Below, piece after piece: positions 11,110 through 18,165 of a stretch of DNA of 21,848 nt. The position numbers were made by a program, and so were the translations under genes. The notes below the pieces were generated by a model. That model was given only the letters and a program-made list of their open reading frames with translations, was not told the origin of the DNA and ran no database searches. Origin of the DNA: Amoeboaphelidium occidentale (Eukaryota > Aphelidiomycota > Aphelidea). Position 1 is the first letter of the stretch; each line of letters begins with the position of its first letter. Location: NCBI GenBank assembly GCA_023515795.1, contig JALGPX010000090.1:5357-27204 (forward strand), written 5' to 3'.

Positions 11110-12388
11110 CATTTACCCTATTTCGCAGAACCTTGCTTATTCTTTCGAGCGCTAAATCAAGTGTCTTTTCATTCGCCGAAAAGATTATCCTAAACCAACC
11201 ATATTCATGAGAATGAAAAGCGATAGCTCCAGGAGCAATGTAAACTCCAGCATTAAGAAACTCGCGGAATAGTAGACGTTCTTGTTCTAATGTCTTTTCA
11301 CTAAGGAACTCAGAGAAATCAATCCATAGGAAGAATCCTGCCTCTGGCTCTAACCATCTAACTCTTTTCGTGCCGTTGCTTAATTCTTGAAAATGAGAAG
11401 TTACTTTATCACAGTTCTTTTGCAACAAAATATGATTCTGTGTCATAAATCCATCACAAAAAGCCTTGTCAGAAACTATTTCAAACAAAAGTTTCTGTGT
11501 TACAGATGGTGTTCCAGTAAAATAAGATATTTCCTTTAAGCCCTGAATAACTCTTCCATTCTTTGATACAACTACTCCAGCCCTGAGACCATTGATACAA
11601 AAATCTTTTGAGAAGCCCCACAGGAAATGAACAAAATCTTTGTTCGTATTGTCAATTAAGTGCAGAATTGACTTGAATTTTAACTGAGAGTCTTTCTTAA
11701 ATATGGAAAATGCGTAAATTTCGTCCATAACAAAATGTATGTTGTGCTTCTTACAAAAGTCCAACATGGTCTTGATAGTTTTCACATCGTAAACAATGCC
11801 CAGAGGATTATTAGGATTAACAAAGAGTAATGCGCGGATGTTGTGACCTTTTTCATGATACTCTGTAAAAGTTGCCTCCAATTGTTTTGAAGTGATTTCA
11901 TAATCAGGCGATTTAGTTGGCACAGGAACAATCTTTACATTGGCCCTTCGTTCCAAATCCATATCAAACCCTCCGTAGTAAGGAGTTGGAATCATTACAG
12001 AGTCACCAGCATCACACAATACATGAAATAACGCTTCAACTGCACTACCACAGCCATTATGAAGCGTAATATCATCAGCTAAAACATGCTTATCGGCATT
12101 CAGACCAAATTTAGCATTAAACAACTCTGCCAAAGCAGAACGTAACTCAGGTAACCCAACAAAATCACCGTAGCGGATATCAGACACACTTAAATTAGTC
12201 AATGCTTTTGAGTGACTAAACTTATCAGCCAACGTACCAAACATCAGTTCATTCTCAGCAGAGCCCAAATTAATGCAGCCATCAGGTGAGTTTACAGCGT
12301 CGTAGGGCTTGGCAAACACCATTTTTAGGCCTTCCATGAGACCATACTCAGTTTGTAACCATCTTTCGCAACGATTTGACAATGTCAT
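11105..12388 (-). CDS. ACC synthase-like PLP aminotransferase
   Basis: Single-exon 427-residue class I/II (fold type I) pyridoxal-phosphate enzyme. Motifs in order: L-G-S-A-E-N near residue 41, the cofactor-stacking Tyr in P-T-P-Y-Y-G-G (about 138), N-P-N-N-P-L-G (191-197), D222 in M-D-E-I-Y binding the pyridine nitrogen, Schiff-base lysine K261 in G-F-S-K-D, and substrate-carboxylate Arg near 400. The N-terminal layout and N-P-N-N-P-L-G/S-K-D pattern resemble 1-aminocyclopropane-1-carboxylate synthases and their fungal and animal ACCS-like relatives, many of which do not make ACC. No targeting peptide, so probably cytosolic. It lies 37 nt downstream of the DUF202 gene on the same strand. Family is confident; substrate is unknown. 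Confidence 0.85.
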   Translation of the reverse strand: MTLSNRCERWLQTEYGLMEGLKMVFAKPYDAVNSPDGCINLGSAENELMFGTLADKFSHSKALTNLSVSDIRYGDFVGLPELRSALAELFNAKFGLNADKHVLADDITLHNGCGSAVEALFHVLCDAGDSVMIPTPYYGGFDMDLERRANVKIVPVPTKSPDYEITSKQLEATFTEYHEKGHNIRALLFVNPNNPLGIVYDVKTIKTMLDFCKKHNIHFVMDEIYAFSIFKKDSQLKFKSILHLIDNTNKDFVHFLWGFSKDFCINGLRAGVVVSKNGRVIQGLKEISYFTGTPSVTQKLLFEIVSDKAFCDGFMTQNHILLQKNCDKVTSHFQELSNGTKRVRWLEPEAGFFLWIDFSEFLSEKTLEQERLLFREFLNAGVYIAPGAIAFHSHEYGWFRIIFSANEKTLDLALERISKVLRNRVNE

Positions 12389-12421
12389 TATACGAAAATT
12401 AATAGCAAAAGTACGTAGTGC

Positions 12422-12427
12422 TTTATT
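12422..12427 (-). terminator. AATAAA overlapping the DUF202 stop codon
   Basis: The hexamer uses the last two bases of the TAA stop plus TAAA, three bases offset from the other cases. Within 37 nt this signal and the promoter of the next gene must coexist. Confidence 0.5.
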
Positions 12428-12938
12428 ATATGATCATTGTAACAACGAGAATAAATACTGTGACGAGTATGAGCAATCCTGATAATACAGAAATACCAAG
12501 CCTTGAAGCAGGGAATAAACCTTTGATCATGAGCCCCTGTGTGTAGTAATATCTCGTTGCACCCAATAAAATGAACAAAATAGACAGCACAATTAAAGTA
12601 CCACCAACAGCTCTAGCCAAATCCACTGTAGCAACTCCTGCACTATTATCCTTTGGGGCTAATCTGAACAACTGCACAGACGCAACTCCGACTGTGAGTA
12701 TAGATAATGATGTTCTAAGATACGCGAGATATGTTCTTTCATTGGCAAGATGATCTCTAGCCGTTGCGCCCTTGTTCTCTAGGACCAACGCAGGGGAGTA
12801 TTTAAACATTAACTCCACAAACTTTGTCATTGCAGAGCCTTTCTTGTGACTTAAGTTTCCACTTCCATGGACGGTCTGTTGTTTCGGAAGGTGAATATTC
12901 AATTGAGCACTTTCGGTCGAAGTTGTCTGATCGGCCAT
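12426..12938 (-). CDS. DUF202 three-helix membrane protein
   Basis: A 170-residue protein with a polar N-terminal tail (about 1-50) and the DUF202 signature A-R-D-H-L-A-N-E-R-T-Y-L-A-Y-L-R-T-S-L-S (60-79), followed by three predicted membrane helices (about 74-94, 107-128 and 147-169). DUF202 is also the membrane module of Vtc1, a subunit of the vacuolar polyphosphate polymerase, and of bacterial YidH. This protein is longer than Vtc1 and closer in pattern to the uncharacterised fungal DUF202 proteins, so a polyphosphate role is only a possibility. Its start codon is 26 nt from the divergent secretory protein gene. Confidence 0.8.
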   Translation of the reverse strand: MADQTTSTESAQLNIHLPKQQTVHGSGNLSHKKGSAMTKFVELMFKYSPALVLENKGATARDHLANERTYLAYLRTSLSILTVGVASVQLFRLAPKDNSAGVATVDLARAVGGTLIVLSILFILLGATRYYYTQGLMIKGLFPASRLGISVLSGLLILVTVFILVVTMII

Positions 12939-12964
12939 TCTTGCGAGTCTTTCAAAAACGAAAA
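12939..12964. promoter_or_regulatory. 26-nt gap between divergent start codons
   Basis: The ATGs of the DUF202 gene and the secretory protein gene are only 26 nt apart. Any promoter and 5' UTR must overlap the neighbouring coding region. No specific motif was recognised. Confidence 0.4.
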
Positions 12965-13939
12965 ATGCGGCTGTTATCGCTTTGTCTTTGGCTGTTGGTG
13001 ATGCTGCCGTGCTTTTATGGATATCAAGTCGAATTGACGCTCCCGAATAAGAAGACGCTGCGGTTTGATGACGTCAAGTCTTTAACGAAGGAGGATAAGG
13101 AAGAAATTGCAGAATCTTTACGCGCTAATCTACTTTCGCATATACGGCGTTTCTCAGCGCGGAAATATAAAAGGAGACTCGCATTAGAAAAGAAAGAGAA
13201 TATCAGAATGAATTATAATACGAAATTGGAAGATATCTTTACTGTTCAGCTCCAGGAGGATGACGATATGAGTCCTGATAACAGAATGCAGATATCTCTT
13301 GAACAGAAAGATGCTGCTCAAACGCAAATACCCCCAGACCCTCAATTTTGGGGTTTTGATACTGAGAGGGCTGCGGTGGAACAAGATAATCGCTTCAAGC
13401 TCACGTCGCCACGATATGATCGCAGTAATTGGTTAAGCAAAACGATGAAGGGACTTGCATCTGCGTTTGTAGGAACTTTTGTTAATTTATGGAGCGCTAT
13501 ATGGAACTTGGGGCAGTTCTTTAGAGGTATCGGAATGTTATTTACTCATCCTCGTGAAGTTTGGCGGCTGTGGAGGGAAAGGGAAGCAAATATCATGCGA
13601 GAACACGGAATGAACTTTCAAGTTGGGAGATACTTTTGGACATTCTTGCAGTTCGTTGGAAGTCACGGGCTAAGTCAATGGACTTCTACAGGTTCAACTG
13701 TCGCTGGTACAATAAGTTCTGTCAAGGATATTGCAGATATTGCGTCTACAGTCTCTGATTTATCGGAAATAGGATCTCATGCAGAAACTAAGAAACGGAA
13801 GGAATTTAGGCAAAATTTAATGCTTAAACAGCTAAACTATGCAAGTCCTTCTGGCATTACGGATGAAGAATACTCGACTGTTTCTTACGAGGAACTTCGG
13901 AGGAGATACAACAGCAATGGCCGTAACTTTCTTCTCTAA
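12965..13939 (+). CDS. Unknown secretory-pathway protein
   Basis: Single-exon 324-residue protein of unrecognised family. The ATG at 12965 is chosen because it begins a clear signal peptide (M-R-L-L-S-L-C-L-W-L-L-V-M-L-P-C, cleavage near residue 19-20). A longer reading frame upstream would bury this signal and overlap the divergent DUF202 gene. After the signal come a very basic segment (about 56-83), an acidic patch (97-102), then a hydrophobic, Trp/Phe-rich region (about 160-200) that could be one or two membrane-associated helices. A Ser/Thr/Ala/Gly-rich stretch (240-265) and a basic tail follow. It may be ER, Golgi or vacuole associated. An AATAGA lies 30 nt after the stop at 13970-13975. 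Confidence 0.6.
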   Translation: MRLLSLCLWLLVMLPCFYGYQVELTLPNKKTLRFDDVKSLTKEDKEEIAESLRANLLSHIRRFSARKYKRRLALEKKENIRMNYNTKLEDIFTVQLQEDDDMSPDNRMQISLEQKDAAQTQIPPDPQFWGFDTERAAVEQDNRFKLTSPRYDRSNWLSKTMKGLASAFVGTFVNLWSAIWNLGQFFRGIGMLFTHPREVWRLWREREANIMREHGMNFQVGRYFWTFLQFVGSHGLSQWTSTGSTVAGTISSVKDIADIASTVSDLSEIGSHAETKKRKEFRQNLMLKQLNYASPSGITDEEYSTVSYEELRRRYNSNGRNFLL

Positions 13940-13995
13940 CAACGCGAAACATTTTGATATTGATAGTTTAATAGAATTTTTATTCACAATAATTT

Positions 13996-14967
13996 TTACA
14001 ATAATGCCTTTTGATCTCCTTTGACGCTTGATCTTCTGCTCCTTGGCTGAAACTCTTGATCTTCCGTTGAATTAGTAACAAATAGCAAATCTTTAACGTC
14101 TGGAGATAGAGAAACAATAGTTTTGGTGAATATAGATTCTGACACAGAATTCGGTATAATATCTTGAGTGTTCTTCTGAGAATCATATTCGAAATAGTCT
14201 TGATGATACAGAGGTGAAGCCAAATCGAAATTGTCCAAAAGCACGCTATGCGGAAGTTCAGCCTGTGTAACTTTTCTTGATAGGTTGGATTGACTAGATT
14301 TCAATGCTTTGCGTGCACTATCGTGTATTCCTATACGCTGTTCAGGCCTTCTGTCCAAGTGCGACAAAGAGGATGATTTCTTCAACATTGCAAGTGATCC
14401 CACAATTTTAGCTGCGCCTCCAACTTCTCTTGTTACTGATTTGATTTTCGTTTTTCCCGCTTGTATGGTAATGTTCTGTAAGGAAAAGTATTTCAATAGA
14501 CATGATCTTAGTTTTGTGAATGAAATAGATTCCCATTGTAATGCTTCGCCTTCGCGTAAATATGATACATCAATATCATGGAGTTTTGTCATCAAATTGT
14601 ACTTCCACAATAACTGAGATAGAATGCTAGTCTTTTTATACAAACTCTTTTCGATCTCTAGGAAGTCTTTTTCAAGATCTTTTGTAACATACAGACTGAC
14701 GCGAGCATCGCCTTCTTTAGTCTCTGTGACAACTTGTCTCTCTTGCAAGTTCTTGATATTCAACCTTTTTGACGTAGAACTGAGAAGCATTTGAGTTGAC
14801 AACCATTTTTGTTTTGCATCAATAGCAACATCACAAGCGCGCAGTATCATCAACTCAATAACTAAAACGTTAATTCTTGTAAGACAAACGAGTTGTAACA
14901 TACCTCCAAAGTTTCGCGAATGCAGGCCCGGATAATTCTTGGTGAAGTTTGATACTTTTAATGTCAT
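13996..14967 (-). CDS. Unknown protein, two exons
   Basis: Start at the first ATG (14967); the frame is open further upstream but only without ATG. A GT-AG interval at 14862-14903 (42 nt, T-T-A-A-C branch-like site near the acceptor) is the probable intron; removal gives 309 residues. Because 42 is a multiple of three and lacks a stop, retention would simply add 14 hydrophobic residues. The spliced N-terminus runs N-F-G-V-I-E-L-M-I-L-R-A-C-D. The middle is helical and charged, with K-S-V-T-R-E-V-G-G-A-A-K-I-V-G near residue 190. The C-terminal third is polar, Ser-rich, ending in a basic R-S-R-R-S-S patch. No family recognised. AATAAA lies 12 nt past the stop, at 13979-13984. Confidence 0.5.
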   Translation of the reverse strand: MTLKVSNFTKNYPGLHSRNFGGMLQLVCLTRINVLVIELMILRACDVAIDAKQKWLSTQMLLSSTSKRLNIKNLQERQVVTETKEGDARVSLYVTKDLEKDFLEIEKSLYKKTSILSQLLWKYNLMTKLHDIDVSYLREGEALQWESISFTKLRSCLLKYFSLQNITIQAGKTKIKSVTREVGGAAKIVGSLAMLKKSSSLSHLDRRPEQRIGIHDSARKALKSSQSNLSRKVTQAELPHSVLLDNFDLASPLYHQDYFEYDSQKNTQDIIPNSVSESIFTKTIVSLSPDVKDLLFVTNSTEDQEFQPRSRRSSVKGDQKALL

Positions 14968-15190
14968 TTTAATATACAGCAGTAATAGAAAAGTCGATAC
15001 AAGAACAACATGAGTGCTATTTTTCGATTTTAATCGTTGTGTCCGACCTTTGGTTTGACAATCAATCAACGGCCAATAAGATCATACCTCGGTCCTGGCA
15101 CTCATTCATATCAAGAGAATACGCAGAAAAAGCTATTCGAGCAGAAATAAAAGTAAAGACGACTTTATTGGATATCAAAATGTGTTCATA
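14968..15190. promoter_or_regulatory. 223-nt intergenic region with a CCAAT box
   Basis: It lies between the start of the unknown gene (14967) and the stop of the Trp-repeat gene (15191), both minus strand. It contains AATAAA for the upstream gene (minus strand, 15164-15169) and CCAAT at 15073-15077 within G-G-C-C-A-A-T-A-A, a 9-mer repeated near 16167. Nothing else was recognised. Confidence 0.35.
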
Positions 15191-16033
15191 TTAGTTTTCG
15201 TTATCAGTATCAATGTCAAAGTTTTGGGCGATGGTTGCAGGTTGGATGAAAGGTCTTGGTGGACTAGGAGAAAGCAAGATCTTCTTTGGTGTTGCAACAT
15301 TTGATGATGATAGCTGTGGAGAGTCAAACTTCAACGTGTTCTTCTGACCATCCTTTGAATTAAATGCTTCCTTTAGCTCAAATGAGAACGACTCTTGAGA
15401 ACGAAACTGGAGATACACACCTGATTTCACTTCCCACTCTACTTTAGATCCCAAATAAAAGAAAACATTGTTCACTTGTGCAAAATCCCATCCCTTCATC
15501 AGAGTTAATAAGAATTGTTGTTTCTTCTTCACAGCTTCATCATGATCATGTCCACTGCCTGCGCTTTGGCCATCGCGATTCTTCATTGCGTAGTTGTCCC
15601 ATCTTTCCATAACACTTGCTGCAAGCTCTGCCACATACGGAGCTTTCCAGCGATTTGCGACTTCCTTCACAAGCAATGCTAGATCTTGTTCATTATTCCA
15701 TCCCAGAGTTAAGTTCGTTATAAGCATTATGTTAGACTTCAGCTTCCATCCCGATATTAACCATTTGACGACAACGATAATTTGTTCCAACGGATACTCA
15801 TTCGCAATTGTACAAAACTGACCAATAGCAGCCGGAAGATTTCTCTGTTCCTTTATCCATTCCGAGAACATTCCATTGAACACTGTATCCATTCTCTTTA
15901 GTTCAGCAGATACTTCTGATGTTGTTGTTGGTCTAGACCCTTGCAGATCCGTTTCGGGTAGGCGCGACTTGTTTCGACTGGCGGATAGTGATGGCGATGA
16001 TTTTTCGTGAGTATAACATTCTGCATGGTTCAT
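15191..16033 (-). CDS. Unknown protein with ~16-residue tryptophan repeats
   Basis: A 280-residue protein from the first ATG at 16033. Residues 1-45 are polar and probably disordered. Residues about 50-200 carry a strikingly regular Trp pattern: W96, W112, W129 and W145 are spaced 16, 17 and 16, each preceded by a small or basic residue and followed by a hydrophobic I/L/V-x-x-I/L core (for example S-G-W-K-L-K-S-N-I-M-L-I). Y80, W59, W91, W182 and W200 extend the pattern more loosely. This looks like a short helical-repeat domain, perhaps a binding scaffold. Between W145 and W182 lies a Gly/His/Asp loop. The C-terminal 65 residues are Ser/Pro-rich with S-P-S-P-P-R, a potential SH3-ligand or proline-directed phosphorylation site. 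No family recognised; no signal or membrane segment. Confidence 0.6.
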   Translation of the reverse strand: MNHAECYTHEKSSPSLSASRNKSRLPETDLQGSRPTTTSEVSAELKRMDTVFNGMFSEWIKEQRNLPAAIGQFCTIANEYPLEQIIVVVKWLISGWKLKSNIMLITNLTLGWNNEQDLALLVKEVANRWKAPYVAELAASVMERWDNYAMKNRDGQSAGSGHDHDEAVKKKQQFLLTLMKGWDFAQVNNVFFYLGSKVEWEVKSGVYLQFRSQESFSFELKEAFNSKDGQKNTLKFDSPQLSSSNVATPKKILLSPSPPRPFIQPATIAQNFDIDTDNEN

Positions 16034-16228
16034 TAGATGAGTATAAAATAAAGAAGAATAGAGTAGATGCAATCGATGAAATGGATAATGATTTGGTTAC
16101 ATCAGATCATTCGATTTATATTGAATCTGCAAGTGTTTTGATAGGTTAGCCACGCTATTCAATCTTGGCCAATAATCTTTCAGTAACGCGTTCAGACCAA
16201 TGGGAACTTAACCGCGAAAATCTATTGG
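16034..16228. promoter_or_regulatory. 195-nt intergenic region with three CCAAT/ATTGG pentamers
   Basis: It lies between the Trp-repeat gene start and the PET127 stop. CCAAT occurs at 16169-16173 and 16197-16201, and ATTGG at 16224-16228. These could be CCAAT-binding (HAP/NF-Y) sites for the Trp-repeat gene. AATAGA for PET127 (minus strand, 16221-16226) overlaps the last one. Confidence 0.35.
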
Positions 16229-17701
16229 TTATCGCTTGGTTAGGAATAATCGTTTGTTCATTGCTATCCTTTTCTGGCGTTCCTCCTCTGTTTCATCTTT
16301 TATGATCAAACTTATAGCAGAATTTCTAGCAATAACGTATTCATTAAATACTTCTTCCGTATAGCATTCAGCAGTTTCATCAACATAAATTTCAAAGTTA
16401 TCGCTCTCAGACAATTCCAAACTAGTTTCAGGCGTCATGTATTCGTCATTTAGAAGCCTCCTAACATGGTAACGCCATTTTGCAACCATGCTTTGATCTT
16501 TTGGAGGTTCACTCAATTCCTGATCATCACTAATCTTCTCTCCAAACACATCAATATTACTATGCGTTGTTCTCATTAATAATCTAAACTTTGTTTGACC
16601 AAATTTTTTTGCGCAGTTACTTAGAATCAGATCCAGCATTCTCGTGCATAAATTAAAAGATTTATCTCCAAAACAACCAGAGCCACCACCAAACAAAGAG
16701 TCATCAATCTCTTCTCTGGACATGTACTGGAAACCAAAGACCTGATCAGTATTGTGATATGCAATAAATAAACCATCCATTGAACCTAATCGAACTTGAA
16801 AATGATACTTGATCAGAGTGCTTCTAGACATATCGTAAATCTCTCTAGCATAAGATCTCCAGAACTTAGGAATATTATCCAGTTTATAATTCAGAAAGAG
16901 TCGGTGTTCATTAGCATTTCGGCGTATCGCAACAGTTGCCCTTGTTTTCAGATCGAATGCTTTGTTTGGAAGTGCTGGATGGTAACAATCCAGTTGAGAC
17001 CGGATAAGTAAAGAACCTGACTTGCAGTATGAATAAACACCTTGAGCATTCTTTACTCTTTCCATAAATGCTTGCCGTTCTTTATCCTTGTTAGCATCAG
17101 CCTTAGAATCATAGTCTTTCTTTAACAACCAAGAGAATTCTTCCTTTGAGGATGTCAGAAATATTTCCATGCTCTTTCCCAATTCCATCATTATGCTGCC
17201 ACGCTTCTCTTGACCAAAACTGTCTTGATCAATCGAGTAAACGCCATTCTGTCCTTGAGGCGCAACCATTAGAACCGCAGCTGAACGTGCGTACTTTGTG
17301 AACCGACTTGACTCATTATGAAACTCCTTTGGGTAATTTTCTGTAGGAATATTCTTCAACCCACTCACAGCAAAGTAAATCTGAGATAAGGCAGCCGTAG
17401 TTGATGATGTTGAACCAACAAATTTAGCATTATGCTCTGTAGCCAATTCAGATAATGTTGTATCTTGAGAGGGCGGAGTGAATTGAGGCAGAAGATCATA
17501 GTTAAACTTGGAAGGCTGAACTATTCTCTGCAGATATCTCTTGTAATTGTACCAATTCGTTCGTGGATCTTTAAGATAATGCACTCCGGGATTAAACAAG
17601 ACACGTTCCAGGCCGTGATGTAACCGCGGAAGATTCTCAAACGTGCTCGGCCTTATGAACGAAGGCAGTTCGACATTTGACGACAAGAGCAGCGATCGCA
17701 T
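16229..17701 (-). CDS. PET127: Pet127-like mitochondrial RNA-processing protein
   Basis: Single-exon protein of 490 residues matching the Pet127 family along its length. In yeast, Pet127 is a mitochondrial membrane-associated protein needed for 5'-end processing and turnover of mitochondrial RNA. Motifs: P-G-V-H-Y-L-K-D-P-R-T (38-48), V-G-S-T-S-S-T-T-A-A-L-S (95-106), G-V-Y-S-I-D (153-158), G-K-S-M-E (175-179), and the PD-(D/E)XK-type core L-L-I-R-S-Q-L-D (D238) followed by F-D-L-K-T-R-A (D250, K252), then F-Q-V-R-L-G-S-M-D-G-L-F-I-A-Y-H-N-T and F-G-F-Q-Y. The ATG at 17701 is preceded by a GTG and then a stop; the N-terminus is suitable for mitochondrial import. AATAGA begins 2 nt after the stop. 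It sits 65 nt downstream of the lysine-tailed gene. Confidence 0.9.
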   Translation of the reverse strand: MRSLLLSSNVELPSFIRPSTFENLPRLHHGLERVLFNPGVHYLKDPRTNWYNYKRYLQRIVQPSKFNYDLLPQFTPPSQDTTLSELATEHNAKFVGSTSSTTAALSQIYFAVSGLKNIPTENYPKEFHNESSRFTKYARSAAVLMVAPQGQNGVYSIDQDSFGQEKRGSIMMELGKSMEIFLTSSKEEFSWLLKKDYDSKADANKDKERQAFMERVKNAQGVYSYCKSGSLLIRSQLDCYHPALPNKAFDLKTRATVAIRRNANEHRLFLNYKLDNIPKFWRSYAREIYDMSRSTLIKYHFQVRLGSMDGLFIAYHNTDQVFGFQYMSREEIDDSLFGGGSGCFGDKSFNLCTRMLDLILSNCAKKFGQTKFRLLMRTTHSNIDVFGEKISDDQELSEPPKDQSMVAKWRYHVRRLLNDEYMTPETSLELSESDNFEIYVDETAECYTEEVFNEYVIARNSAISLIIKDETEEERQKRIAMNKRLFLTKR

Positions 17702-17765
17702 CACAAATCAGTCGCAGGAAACCAACAGAATGCGCAACAGACACGTTACGGACAAATAAAGAAAA

Positions 17766-17771
17766 TTTATT
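17766..17771 (-). terminator. AATAAA overlapping the lysine-tailed gene stop codon
   Basis: GAA-TAA-A on the minus strand gives AATAAA. It lies 65 nt upstream of the PET127 start codon. Confidence 0.6.
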
Positions 17772-18144
17772 CAGCATTATCCTTCTTTAGTTTCTTGACT
17801 TTCTTCTTGTCGTTAGAGGTCTTTTCAGATTTGTCCTTCTTTCGCTTCGAAGGCTTTGCTTGTAATGGTTCCTCTGTAGCAGCAGCAGCAGTAGGGACAG
17901 TCGGATTATCTGTTTCTGCCTTAACTGCAGCTTTCGACTGATCACCAGAATCCAGTGCTTTCACGGTAATTGACGTATCATTGATCGTAATGCTGTTATC
18001 CATTGCATTCACAAAGTTTGACAGAGTTTGCGCAAGAATCGGATGCATATCATCGTAATTCAACAGGTTCTTAACGGAATCCACGACTTCCTCCGCGGAA
18101 ACAACGCGCCCTTCACCTTTAGGCGTTATCTTGATGGATGCCAT
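17767..18144 (-). CDS. Small protein with lysine-rich nuclear-type tail
   Basis: A 125-residue protein of unknown family. The start is the ATG at 18144; the frame is open 21 nt further without another ATG. Residues 1-65 form a compact, mixed domain (S-A-E-E-V-V-D-S-V-K-N-L-L-N-Y-D-D-M-H, then S-I-T-I-N-D-T-S-I-T-V). Residues 66-95 are Ala/Thr/Pro-rich, and 96-122 are almost all Lys/Arg/Ser/Asp, like nuclear or nucleolar localisation tails. A chromatin, ribosome-biogenesis or RNA-binding role is possible but not shown. Its ATG is 21 nt from that of eIF2B-beta, which suggests shared regulation. The stop is embedded in AATAAA. Confidence 0.65.
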   Translation of the reverse strand: MASIKITPKGEGRVVSAEEVVDSVKNLLNYDDMHPILAQTLSNFVNAMDNSITINDTSITVKALDSGDQSKAAVKAETDNPTVPTAAAATEEPLQAKPSKRKKDKSEKTSNDKKKVKKLKKDNAE

Positions 18145-18165
18145 TTTAATTTTTTCTATTGACAA
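18145..18165. promoter_or_regulatory. 21-nt gap between divergent start codons
   Basis: Only 21 A/T-rich bases separate the ATGs of the lysine-tailed gene (minus) and eIF2B-beta (plus). There is an in-frame stop just before the eIF2B ATG, so that start cannot move upstream. Core promoter elements must lie inside coding sequence. Confidence 0.45.

Noticed and set aside
12426-12938. Vtc1 polyphosphate polymerase subunit
   Set aside because: It shares DUF202, but length and signature fit the uncharacterised fungal DUF202 group better than Vtc1.
12824-12964. N-terminal extension of the signal-peptide protein from an ATG at 12824
   Set aside because: It would overlap the DUF202 coding region and place the strong signal peptide internally. 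The ATG at 12965 is preferred.
14968-15069. Upstream extension of the unknown gene into a Leu/Val-rich segment resembling a membrane helix
   Set aside because: No ATG exists in this extension; the first ATG is at 14967. An upstream spliced start remains possible but is not visible.
18145-18165. Upstream extension of the lysine-tailed protein to a TTG at 18165
   Set aside because: A TTG start is unlikely in a nuclear gene, and the ATG at 18144 gives a natural N-terminus.
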